From NCBI GenBank assembly GCA_003254905.1, contig QANU01020707.1, positions 150,188-214,187 of the forward strand: a DNA stretch of 64,000 nucleotides. Reading direction: 5' to 3'. Source of the DNA: Nissolia schottii. Taxonomy: Eukaryota; Streptophyta; Magnoliopsida; Fabales; Fabaceae. The position numbers were made by a program, and so were the translations under genes. Shown one piece after another: positions 35,308-46,786 of this stretch. Position 1 is the first letter of the stretch. Each line of letters begins with the position of its first letter. A model generated the notes under the pieces. It was not told where the DNA came from. It did no database searches and saw only the letters and a program-made list of their open reading frames with translations.

Positions 35308-36055
35308 AAGGTAGTGGGAATGAGAACGGTAGGTTCTCAATGGAAATAACTTTAGCTCCTAAGTCTCGTCTCATATTAGGTTGGACTTCAGGCCGTTTAG
35401 AGATCTCTAAGTGAACATACATACTAAATATCCTACTGTTTATTATCTGGCCTAAGTTCTGAATGACTTTATCTACATTACTATGTGATAGGGGAACTAC
35501 TCTTGTTTACTACGTTCTCGTGCTGATTAACATTTCGTGAATATACATAGCCGTCTCGAGTGTCCTCTTGACGGTACTAGCATAACAACTCACATATATC
35601 AGAATGCAGAATCATACAATAATTATACTCATGCATAACAGAATCATCAAAGTGAACATGCTGGATATATATGCTTAACGGAATGAACATATGCATAATA
35701 GAATAAACCTGCTTTAGAATATATGTTATTCCCAACATAGAAATGCCCTCTGTTGACATTAATATGACGGAATAACCTCGCACCCTCAGTGTAGGCCCTA
35801 ACGGACCTTCCTGCAGTGGGCTTCCACCTGCCGTGTGCCCCCTTGGGACCCCTTGACAGTGGACGGATATTGTACCCCCACCTTAGCTTGCCCCCTTTCG
35901 ACAATGCAAATGCGTGGTAACCGTACACCTCCAGGTATGCCATATCGACACCACCTGTGGCGGGCTTCCATCTTCAGTATGTCTTTCAGACCTACTGAAA
36001 TGGGCTTGTTACTTGGCTCTCGTGATCACGGCCTTTTCAGCATGTGGCATTTAGC

Positions 36056-36127
36056 CTTTTTCAGCATTGGGCATTTGCCCTTTTTCAGCATTGGGCATTT
36101 GCCCTTTTTCAGCATTTCAGCATTTCT
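36056..36127. repeat. Hairpin-forming tandem repeat in the 3' LTR
   Basis: CAGCATTGGGCATTTGCCC repeats in tandem after a diverged CAGCATGTGGCATTTAGCC. Each unit holds the inverted pair GGGCA..TGCCC. The 5' LTR (near 46240-46300) has one unit fewer, so copy number changed after insertion or during reverse transcription. Confidence 0.8.
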
Positions 36128-36397
36128 GTACCTGCAGCATGGCATACTTGTTCCCTATGGTTCATTTCAGAATCTTTACTTATTTCAGAGTTAATTCTAG
36201 TGTTTTTAAACTAGGTTTATCATGAATGCATGAAATGCTACAGATTTTATCACAGATTACATGTAATATGCATGTTCGGTACATTTTCTTCACATACAAC
36301 ATATACTTCATAGAATTCAACTATCAATCACAGATATAAAAATAAATACTGGACTATGTGCCTCAAGAGGGTTCCATGAGACTTTCTAGTCTCAAGC

Positions 36398-36607
36398 CGC
36401 TCAGCGAAAACTGACGGTCGCTCAGCGGTTTGAGCCTTTGCGCCCGACGATAGAGGTCTTATCGCTCAGCGGTAATAACCCCATCGCTCAGCGACTGCCA
36501 CCTTCTCGAATCCTCTCCACCGCCTTACAAAAAAATATCTCGTTGACCTTATCCTTTCCCGCGGTGGACTTCAGGCCGCTCAGCAGTAACCTTCCCACCG
36601 CTCAGCG
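36398..36607. repeat. CGCTCAGCG palindrome array (3' LTR)
   Basis: Five exact copies of CGCTCAGCG (CGCT and AGCG are reverse complements around a central C) and one variant within 210 bp. Confidence 0.95.
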
Positions 36608-37644
36608 ATACCTGGCGAGACCTGAAAACAGAATGCATCTTTTCTTCCATTTCTTTCCCCTTTGCTCCCATGGAACCTGCTTGAGTTTCACACATAATCC
36701 AAGCACAATAATCCTATCTAATCCAGGTCACAGGACCCTTCAGAATTATCTCCCTAAGCCTAACCAAATTGCTAACATACATAAGCATATATTCAAGCAT
36801 AATCATAAACATACACATAGCATCACATAACAACCATTCACCATCAAAGAGGTGAGGAACTAGAGTTACCCACTTCCTCAAGAGCTTGTTGATGCTAGAG
36901 AAAAGATGGAATCAAGCCTTGCTTGCTTGCTTGATGTCCTCTTGACCTAAAAATGAAAACCTTGGATGATTATGGAAAACCTAGGTTATGGAAACTTTGA
37001 TTCACCAAGTGATGATAGAATAATCTTACTTTCTTGTCCTCTTGATGAATTTAAGAGTGAATTAAGGTGATAAAAGCAAAGGATGATGATTGAACTTTGA
37101 GGGATTTGGAGCTTTGAGGTCTTGGAACTTAGGAAGAGAAATGAAATAACTTTGGTGCATGTGTGTGTGTGTCTTCGGGTGTGTGTGTGTTTCTCGTGGG
37201 GGATAGGGTGCCGTGGGAGACTTAGTGGCCTTGGGCCCTAAGTGTTTTTATTTTTTCTCTGTATGGTTTTGGTCGTGTTCATTCATTAACTATTTATGTC
37301 CGAACGTCCTAAAAATATTTCAGACATACCGTTGTGACCCATTAATTTTTCTTGTTAATATTTAATCCTTTATTGAAATATTCTTGAATTTATTTTCATA
37401 TTAATATATTTTACAGACTCCTGTGAGTCGGGATTAAGTTCTAAAAATAACCTAATATTGACCCGAACGTCACCGGACATCACGAGATCGTCAAATTATT
37501 AATTTTAACTAATATTACGGGGATAAAATTAATACTTATTAATATATTCGTAATTAATACTTATCTCATCTTTTCCTTATTAATATATTCGTAATTATTT
37601 ATTATGTGACGTTTCAAATGAAGGGAAAAAGTCGGGTTGTTACA

Positions 37645-37657
37645 TTCCACTCCCTTC
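37645..37657 (-). other. Polypurine tract
   Basis: Purine-rich GAAGGGAGTGGAA immediately upstream of the 3' LTR on the minus strand, the expected plus-strand DNA primer site. Confidence 0.75.
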
Positions 37658-37705
37658 GAAAAATTTCGTCATCGAAATTGAAAGATAAGGATAAGTCCAT
37701 ACCTC

Positions 37706-40691
37706 TCAAAATAACTCTGGATAGGCTTTCTTCATATCCGCTTTTAACTCCCATGTCTGCTCTTCTAGTTCCCTGTTCGTCCATACCACTCGTACCATAG
37801 GAATCTCCTTGTTCCTCGTCTGGCAAATCTTATGGTCAATAATCCTTTGCGGCGTAAGCGGTAGAGATAAATCTTCCCTTAACTGTATCTGCTCTGGTTG
37901 AAGCACATGGTCGGGGGATGCATAGTACTTGCGTAACTGAGAAACATGAAAGACATTATGGATATTGGCTAGGTTCGGCGGAAGAGTTATCCGGTACGCT
38001 ACCGGTCCAATACGCTTCAGGATCTGGAATGGTCCAATGAATCGGGGGTTCAGTTTCTTAATCTTCAAAGACCTTCTAATACCTGTCGTTGGAGTAACCT
38101 TTAGGAAGACATGATCTCCCTCTTGGAACTCAAGCAGCCTCCTCTGATTATCTGCATAATTCTTCTGTCGGCTTTGCGCCGTGAGCACTCTCTTGCGCAA
38201 CAGCTTCATTAATTCTTCTGTCTCTCGGATTTCCTCAGGGCCTAGACAGCGATACTGCCTGCTGTCATTCCAGCACAATGGCGATTGACATTTCCTGCCA
38301 TACAATGCTTCGAACGGAGCCATAGCAATGCTAGCTTGATAGTTGTTATTGTAGGGAAACTCCACAAACGGAAGTATTTCCTCCCAGTTTCCTGGTGTGT
38401 CTAGAGCACAAGCTCGTAGTATATCTTCTAAGGTCTGAATAGTACGCTCGGACTGGCCGTCAGACTGAGGGTGATATGCTGAACTCAAGTGCAACTGCGA
38501 ACCATATGCCTTCTGAAAGGCAGTCCAGAATCTGGAAGTAAATCTGGGATCTCTGTCTGAAATGATAGAAGATGGTACTCCATGTAACCTTACCACCTCC
38601 TTGACATACAGTTGTACAAGCTTCTCTAGTGAGTAAGTCATCTTGATTGGGATAAAATGAGCAGACTTAGTCAATCTGTCCACAATTACCTAAATGGCAT
38701 CAACTCCTATCCGAGTACGTGGTAAACCTGAAACAAAATCCATAACTATGGCCTCCCACTTCCATTCTGGAACCTCTGCAGGATTTAGCAACCCTGGTGG
38801 TTTCTGGTGCTCGATTTTCACCTTCTGACAAACCAAGCACTTCTATACCCAGTCCTCAACATCTCTTTTCAATCCTGGCCACCAAAACATCTTCTTAAGA
38901 TCATGGTACATCTTGGTGGTACCTGGGTGCATCGTGAAATGACTCTTGTGAGCCTCCTTCAAGATATCCTCCCTTAAATTGTTTTCCTTAGGCACACAAA
39001 TGCGCCCGTCATATCTCAAAATCCCATCGGTGTCTGTCGTTGCCTCTGTGATCCTACCTTCTTCCACAGCGTTGCGAAATTTACATCAAGTATCCTCCTG
39101 ACAATTCTTCTGGGCCTCTACTATCCTGTGCTTGAAGTCACTACTGACCTGTAGAGGGTACACCGTTAACCGGTTATGTTGGCGTGCAATAGCCAAGTTA
39201 AGATCACGAAATTCTTCCAGCAACTTCGCTTCCTGCACCATCATATGAGCCATCTGCAAAGACTTCTTGCTCAAAGCATCAACCACTACATTGGCCTTCC
39301 CAAGGTGATAATTGAGATTGAAGTCATAATCCTTAAGAAATTCAATCCACCTCCTCTGATGCATATTCAACTCCTTCTGGTCGAATAGATACTTCAGACT
39401 TTTGTGATCTGAATATACCTCAAACCGAACTCCATACAGGTAATGTCTCCAGATCTTCAATGCAAAAACTACCGCAGCCAACTCTACATCATGTGTAGGA
39501 TAGTTTACCTCATGCTACTTCAGCTGTCTAGAGGCATAGGCGATCACTTGGCGTCGTTGCATCAACACACATCCCAGTCCAGCACCTGATGCATCACAGT
39601 ATACCTCGAAAGGTTTTTGGGGATCAGACAATACTAACACTGGAGCGGTGGTCAATCTTTCTTTCAGCTCGCAGAAACTTCTTTCACATTCTGTAGACCA
39701 AACCATCTTTGCTCCCTTTCTAGTCAGCTTCGTCAACGGCAAGGCAATCTGGGAAAATCCCTGGATAAACCTCCGATAATATCCAGCAAATCCCAAGAAG
39801 CTCCGTAACTCTGTAACTGAAGTGGGTCTCTCCCACGTTCTGACCGCTTCGACTTTACTGGGATCCACTGATACTCCTTGATCTGAGATTACATGGCCTA
39901 GAAATTGCACCTTCCTGGCCCAAAACTCACACTTAGAGAGCTTGGCGTACAACTGCTTCTCTCTGAGAATCTCTAGTACTATCTGCAGATGTCTAGTGTG
40001 ATCATCTTCACTCTTCGAGTACACTAGAATGTCATCAATAAAGACAATAACACAGTCATCCAGATACTCACGAAAGATCCTATGCATGTAGTCCATGAAG
40101 ATCGCGAGAGCATTCGTCAATCCAAAAGACATTACCGTAAACTCATAATGTCCATAACGGGATCGGAACGCCGTCTTAGCTATATCCTCCTCCCGTACTC
40201 TAATCTGATGATAGCCAGACCGTAAATCAATCCTTGAAAAGATCTTGGCATCCTTCAACTGATCTAAAAGATCATCAATCCTAGGCAATGGATACTTATT
40301 CTTAATTGTCACCTTGTTCAATTGCCTGTAATTAACACATTCTCATAGTTCCATCCTTCTTCTTCACAAATAACACCGGTGCTCCCCACGGTGATGCACT
40401 AGGTCGAATGAACTGCTTCCCCATTAATTCTTCTAACTGCCTTTTCAACTCCTGCAGTTCCAATGGAGACATATGATACGGCGCAATGGAAATAGGTCCA
40501 GCACCAGGCACCAGATCAATAGAAAACTCTACCTCCCACTTCGGTGGAAACGCCGGAATATCATCAGGAAAAACATCTGGGTAATCCTGAACTACCGGAA
40601 TATCCTTGACTTCCTGCTTTGTAACCACTACTTCCGACGATGCAAAGAAAACATACCCCTGATCTCTTAACTGACAGCAATAAAGAATCGG
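37706..40691 (-). pseudogene. Retrotransposon pol: RT, RNase H, integrase, chromodomain-like end; broken
   Basis: Reading down the minus strand: RT start near 40690 (KKKDG near 40350), a 1-nt deletion near 40348 shifting frame, RT core 40321-39515 with catalytic FIDDILVYS and [11 protein letters not shown], stop at 39515-39517, RNase H 39481-39086 ([22 protein letters not shown]), stop 39086-39088, integrase zinc-binding part 39067-38843 (HPGTTKMYHDLK), stop 38843-38845, stop 38690-38692, integrase core 38683 onward (ISDRDPRF, SERTIQTLED: the D and E of the catalytic triad), GPFQI module, and a chromodomain-like C-terminus ending YPELF at 37706. Intact relatives copy RNA to DNA and integrate it. 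Confidence 0.92.
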
Positions 40692-41105
40692 TGAAACACC
40701 CTAGCTAACTATTTACCCGTACGTAGTAAACAAAGCTCACTAGGTTGTTGTCTACTTGGTCGGAATACCTAAGTCCATAGCTATCTTTTGAAAATAATCG
40801 TTGCTCAAGAAAATAAGGATCCATTTTAAACTTTTGCTTGTATCAGATCAATACTAAAATAGAGCCATGCGGTGGAATAAAAAAAATATAACAATGCGGA
40901 TAATATTATCATAATTAGAATCTGTAATATACATCCAGTGGGTCCACCATACAAGGTCACATCGTATAAGATATACATAATATGTACATAGATCAAAATA
41001 TCAAATACATAATCCAGAATACACAGCATCAAAATACAAGGACTACTGGAATGCTACTCAGTATGTCTCTGGCAAAATGTAAATGTCTAACTATCTCCTA
41101 GCCGC

Positions 41106-41174
41106 TCATGGCTCAGCTGGCGGCTCATCCGCATCCTCAAAATAGGACTCATCATCTTCTGTACCTGAAGTCAT
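41106..41174 (-). CDS. Conserved LTR micro-ORF (22 codons), nested solo LTR
   Basis: Starts MTSGTEDDESYFEDADE and ends PPAEP before TGA. One codon longer than the copies at 35242 and 45455. Same place in the LTR, about 415-480 nt from its 3' end. Confidence 0.5.
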   Translation of the reverse strand: MTSGTEDDESYFEDADEPPAEP

Positions 41175-41956
41175 AAAACAGTGGGGATGAGAATGGTAAG
41201 TTCTCAGTGGCAATAACTTTAGTTCCTGAGTCTCGTATCAGATTATGCCGGACTTCAGGCCGCTCAGAGATCTCTAGGTGAACATACGAACTAAATATCC
41301 TACCAATTATTATCCTGGCCTATCTGAACGGCTTTATCTGCATTATTATGTGATAAGGGAACTACTCTTGTTTACTACATTCTCGTGCTGATTAACATTT
41401 CGTGAAATACAGTGGGCCGATATTGTACCCCCACCTAAGCTTGCCCCCTTTCGACAATGCATAGGCATGGTAACCGCACACCTCCAGGTATGCCATATCG
41501 ACACCACCTGTGGCGGGCTTCCACATTCAGGATGCCTCGACCTCCTGAAGTGGGATCATAGTGGCTCACGTGATCACAGCCTGTTCAGCATGTGGCATCT
41601 AGCCAATTTCAGCATTGGGTAGTTGCCCTGTTTCAGCAGCATTGGGCATTGGCCCTTTTTCAGCAGCATTGGGCATTGGCCCTTTTTAGCATTTTGGTAC
41701 CTGCAGCATGGCATACTGGTTCCCTATGGTTCATTTCAACATCTTTACTTATCTCAGAGTTAATTCCAATGTCTTTAAACTAGGTGTATCATGAATGCAT
41801 GGAATGCTACAGATATCATCACAGATTACATGTTTAGCACATTTCCTTTATGTATAGCATCTACATTCATACAATTCAACTCACGATCACAGATACAGCA
41901 TCAAAGACTAGTTTATGAGCCTCAAGAGGGTGCCATAGCTTTCTTTAGTCTCAAGC

Positions 41957-42159
41957 CGCTCAGCGAAAACTGATGTTCGCTCAGCGGTTTGAGCCTTTGC
42001 GCCCAGCGATAAAGGTTGTATCGCTCAGCGGTACTAACCTTATCGCTCAGCGGCTGCAACTTTCCCGAATTTTCTTCCACCGCCTTACTTTAAAAATATC
42101 TTTTTAACTTTCCACGTAAGCCTTGTCTCGCTCAGTGGTGCCTGAGACCTCGCTCAGCG
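41957..42159. repeat. CGCTCAGCG palindrome array (nested solo LTR)
   Basis: Five exact copies and one variant (CGCTCAGTG) in about 200 bp. Spacers between later copies differ from those in the flanking LTRs while the words are kept. Confidence 0.95.
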
Positions 42160-43365
42160 GCCCCTGTGCGAGACATGAAAACCGAATTGCTCTTCTCTTC
42201 CATTTTCTCCCCTTAGCTTCCCATGGCACCTGCTTGAGTTTCACACATAATTCAATCACAATAATCCTATCTAATCCAGGTCACAAGACCCTTCAGAATT
42301 GTCTTCCTAAATCCTAACATCATTTCTATCATTTATGTCCCTAATATCACCAAATCCTCTAACATACATACAATCACATAAACATCATTCAACATCAAAG
42401 AGGTGAGGAACTAGAGTTACCCACTTCCTCAAGAACTTGTTGATGCTAGAAGGAAGAGGAAATCAAGCCTTGCTTGCTTGTTTGAAGCCTTCTTGACCTA
42501 AAATGAAATTCTTGACATAATTAGGGCAACATAGGTTATGGAAGCTTGGTTCTTCACCAAGGGATGAAAACTCACCAACTACTCTTGATTGTCTTCCTTA
42601 GGTGCTTAGGAATAAATTATGATGATGGAAAAGATGAACTTGAAGCTTGATTGCTTGCTTGAACTTTTCTTTGTCAAGAAAAGTGAAAACCTAGGTTATG
42701 GAAGATTAGGGTTATGGAACCTTGGTTTCTTGGATTCCACTTGAAGAGAACTCCTAGCCTTGATGCTAGCTTGCCTTCTTGATGGATTTGAGAGTGATTG
42801 ATGATGATGAAAAGCAAAGGAGAATAGTTAAGCTTGGATGGTTATGGAGCTTAGGTCTTGAAATCTTAGAAGACGAAATGAAACTTTGGAAGGTTTGTAG
42901 GTATGTGTTTCGGTTTTGGGGGCTAGGGCTGGCCGTGGGTTTCTAATTCCTTGGCCATAATTATTTTTCCAATTTTACCCTTAGTGTGTTTTAGTTCATG
43001 TTTGTTCATTAATTATTTATGTCCAGACGTCCTAAAAATATTCCGGACACACCGTTGTGACCTATTAATTATCCTTGTTAATATTTAAATCTTAGTTGAC
43101 ATATTCTTAAATTTAATTTCATATTAATATATTTTACAGACTCCTGTGAGTCGTGAGAAAATTATGCTAAAACCCTAATTTCGATCCAAACGTCACCGGA
43201 CGTCACGAGATCGTCAAAGGATTATTTTTAACTAATATTACAGAGATAAAATTAATATTTGAATTTTATTTCATTTTTATCTCACATTTTCCTTCTTATT
43301 ATAATTTTAATTCTTTCCTAGATAGCATTTTAACTGAAGGGAAAAAGTAGGGTTGTTACAATCGG

Positions 43366-44960
43366 CAACTCCTCCTCTAAAGCTACTGGGCTGGTAACTG
43401 TAGACGGAAAAGTAACCAACTTCCTGGCGCAATCAAGAACAACCTTGTTAGCATTCAGCCAATCCATCCCTAGTATCACATCCAATCCTGCTAGGGGAAG
43501 ACAGATTAAATCAGCCACAAACTCTCTTTCCTGCAACTGAAAAGGACATCGCAGACATACTTGACAAGTCTTAACCGGCGGTGCAATGGGTGTGGATACC
43601 GCAAGCGTATACGGCAGTGTCGTAGGAGATAACTGCAACTCCTTCACACTATCGTAGGATATAAAGGAGTGTGACGCTCCAGAATCATACAAGACAATCA
43701 AGGTCCTCCCATAAAGAGTACACTTACCCAAAATCAGACCTTCTTTCTCCTTAGCTTCCTCAGCTGCCATGGTAAACACTCTCCCCTGACGCAGGGTGGA
43801 CGGCGGCGCTACTGGACAATCCCTGACAAAATGGCCTGTCTTGCCACATCTGAAACAAACCCCTTGACCTGCTAAACATTCTCCAGAATGTCCCCTGTCG
43901 CATTTACGACAAGGTGTACGGGGATCTGCTCGCTGCTGGTCCTCCAGCGTGCTCCGACTCGGAGTACCTGATGATGGAGATCTCACTGCTGGAGATCCTG
44001 CTCCTGATGGTCCCGCTCTAGGCTGACTCTGAGCTCTCCCTGATCCATGCTGTGGCCTTGCCGGATACTGACCTCTACTTCTTTCCGCAACTGATGCCTG
44101 AAACGGTCCCCTCTTTCTCTGCTCAGTTTGGGAACTATCGGCCTCATCAAACCTTCTCTTGAATCTTTCACTGCGCACCTGAGCTAAATCTCGATTGGCT
44201 TCCTCCTGAGCCAAACTGGTGTTAACCAAGGTAACATAATCTCGGACGCCAACCACATTCAGAAATACCTTCAACTCGGGCTTCAGACCTCGCTGGTACT
44301 TTGCACATTTCCAGCCTTCACTTGGATGCAACCTGTACGTCAGTGAATACCTACAAAGCTTCTCAAACTTCGCCGTATACTCGGTCACCGTTATAGCTCC
44401 CTGTTTGAGCTCCAAGAACTCTGCCTCCTTCCTGTCTTGCAGCTCCTGTGGAAAATACTTATCCAGAAACACTTCCTTGAACCTGTTCCAAGTCACCTGA
44501 CCCTCATCTTGTTCAAAATGGGGCTTGGTTGTGTCCCACCATTCCCCTGCTGCTCCCTCTAACTTCCTGGAAGCAAACTTAACCTTCTACTGCTCCGTGC
44601 ATGGAATATCTTCAAAGATCTGCTCGAGCTTCCTAATCCAGCCGTGGACCAGTTCAGGGTCCATCACGCCTTCAAACACTGGTGGATTAGCGCGTGAGAA
44701 ATCCCGATACTTCATGGCCTCAATCTCCTGAACTGTCTAAGGAGTATTACGTTGGGAATTAGAGGCGGCCATCAATGCAGTAGCCTGGGCTATCTCCCCA
44801 AGAACATCTGCAAGCTCTACAGATTCCGGGGTGCGCTGTGTATTATCCCTGCAGGGCAGCATATCTAATATGCAGTACCTGTATAGTTTCGAGGTGATCA
44901 GTCTCAAGAGAGGCAAGTACACAGGAACTTAGCACATACCACTTAGTTGGAACATACACC
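43366..44960 (-). pseudogene. Retrotransposon gag and protease, broken
   Basis: The reading frame starts shortly after the primer site. 44922-44740 includes VELADVLGEIAQATALMA; stops TAG at 44737-44739 and 44587-44589. 44496-43361 is open: capsid-type gag (WNRFKEVFLDKYFP, YTAKFEKLCRY), basic linker, zinc knuckle CFRCGKTGHFVRDC preceded by CRKCDRGHSGEC, then aspartic protease with LYDSGASHSFIS and ILGMDWL. The frame runs into the nested solo LTR. Gag forms the particle and packages RNA; the protease processes the polyprotein. Both stops look like CAG to TAG changes. Confidence 0.9.
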
Positions 44961-45017
44961 GTAATCATGCTCGAAAGCATAGTGCAGCTCAGTCCTCAGG
45001 CTCTTTTGGACCAAACT

Positions 45018-45030
45018 GCTCTGATACCAA
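45018..45030 (-). other. Primer-binding site (initiator tRNA-Met type)
   Basis: Minus strand reads TTGGTATCAGAGC directly after the 5' LTR end, the standard plant tRNA-Met primer site. Confidence 0.92.
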
Positions 45031-45454
45031 ATGAAACACCTTAGCTAACTGTTTACCCGTACGCAGTAAACAAAGCTCACTAGGTTATTTTCTATCTGAT
45101 CGGAATACCTTAGTCCATCGTTATCTTTCGAAAATAGTTGTTTAAGAAAATAAGGACCAATTTTAAACTTCTCATTTATATTGAATAATTACTAAAATAG
45201 AGCCATGCGTCAGAAAGAACAATATAACAAAGCGTGTAACTGTAAGTTCATAAAGCATCCAATACATATCCAGGTGGTCCATCATACAAAGTTACATAGT
45301 CGTATATACATAATAAGTAAGATATACATCACATGTACATAAACTAAATACTGAATACATAACCCAGAGTACATAATATCAAAACACAAGGCTATGCCCT
45401 TGGCAAAAATCTGAACATCGATCTATCTTTAAGCTCATGTCCTGTCATCGTCGC

Positions 45455-45520
45455 TCATGGCTCTGCTGGCGACTCATCCGCGTTCTCAAAGTAGGACTCA
45501 TCATCAGTACCTGAAGTCAT
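45455..45520 (-). CDS. Conserved LTR micro-ORF (21 codons), 5' LTR
   Basis: Starts MTSGTDDESYFENADE and ends SPAEP before TGA. Differs from the 3' LTR copy by D/N, N/D and P/S changes; start and stop are kept. Confidence 0.5.
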   Translation of the reverse strand: MTSGTDDESYFENADESPAEP

Positions 45521-46576
45521 AAGGTAGTGGGAATGAGAACGGTAGGTTCTCAGTGGAAATAACTTTAGCTCCTGAGTCTCGTCTCATATTAGGTCGGACT
45601 TCAGGCCGCTCAGAGATCTCTAAGTGAACATACATACTAAATATCCTACTGTTTATTATCTGGCCTAAGTTCTGAACGGCTTTATCTACATTACTATGTG
45701 ATAGGGGAACTACTCTTGTTTACTACGTTCTCGTGCTGATTAACATTTCGTGAATATACATAGCCGTCTCGAGTGTCCTCTTGACGGTACTAGCATAACA
45801 ACTCACATATATCAGAATGCAGAATCATACAATAATTATACTCATGCATAACAGAATCATCAGAGTGAACATGCTGGATATATGCTTAACGGAATGAACA
45901 TATGCATAACAGAATAACCTGCATAACAGAATAAACCTGCTTTGGAATATATGTTATTCCCACCATAGAAATGCCCTCTGTTGACATTAATATGACGGAA
46001 TAACCTCGCACCCTCAGTGTAGGCTTCCACCTGTCGTGTGCCCCCTTGGGACCCCTCGACAGTGGGCGGATATTGTACCCCCACCTTAGCTTGCCCCCTT
46101 TCGACAATGCAAAGGCGTGGTAACCGTACACCTCCAGGTATGCCATATCGACACCACCTGTGGCGGGCTTCCATCTTCAGTATGTCTTTCGGACCTACTG
46201 AAATGGGCTTGTTACTTGGCTCTCGTGATCACGGCCTTTTCAGCATGTGGCATTTAGCCTTTTTCAGCATTGGGCATTTGCCCTTTTTCAACATTTCAGC
46301 ATTTCTGTACCTGCAGCATGGCATACTTGTTCCCTATGGTTCATTTCAGAATCTTTACTTATTTCAGAGTTAATTCTAGTGTCTTTAAACTAGGTTTATC
46401 ATGAATGCATGAAATGCTACAGATTTTATCACAGATTACATGTAATATGCATGTTCGGTACATTTTCTTCACATACAGCATATACTTCATAGAATTCAAC
46501 TATCAATCACAGATATAGCAATAAATACTGGACTATGTGCCTCAAGAGGGTTCCATGAGACTTTCTAGTCTCAAGC

Positions 46577-46786
46577 CGCTCAGCGAAAACTGACGGTCGC
46601 TCAGCGGTTTGAGCCTTTGCGCCCGACGATAGAGGTCTTATCGCTCAGCGGTAATAACCCCATCGCTCAGCGACTGCCACCTTCTCGAATCCTCTCCACC
46701 GCCTTACAAAAAAATATCTCGTTGACCTTATCCTTTCCCGCGGTGGACTTCAGGCCGCTCAGCAGTAACCTTCCCACCGCTCAGCG
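46577..46786. repeat. CGCTCAGCG palindrome array (5' LTR)
   Basis: Same five exact copies and one variant as in the 3' LTR. Confidence 0.95.

Larger units (their letters stand above)
34818..37644 (-). repeat. 3' LTR of the 13-kb element (2827 bp)
   Basis: Reads TGTAACAACCCGAC... to ...GGGTGTTTCA on the minus strand. Nearly the same as 45032-47816, but with an extra GGGCATTTGCCC unit near 36085. Confidence 0.95.
40692..43360 (-). mobile_element. Solo LTR nested in the 13-kb element (2669 bp)
   Basis: TGTAACAACCC... to ...GGGTGTTTCA on the minus strand, with a perfect 5-bp duplication (CCGAT on the minus strand) at 43361-43365 and 40687-40691. It splits protease from reverse transcriptase, and both sides are in the same frame once it is set aside. 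It is noticeably more diverged from the two host LTRs than they are from each other, so it came from another subfamily member. Confidence 0.95.

Noticed and set aside
36438..36830. 130-codon + strand frame, nearly repeated at 46617-46955
   Set aside because: Antisense to the LTRs and present twice only because the LTRs are duplicates; differs in length by a one-base indel and has no domain.
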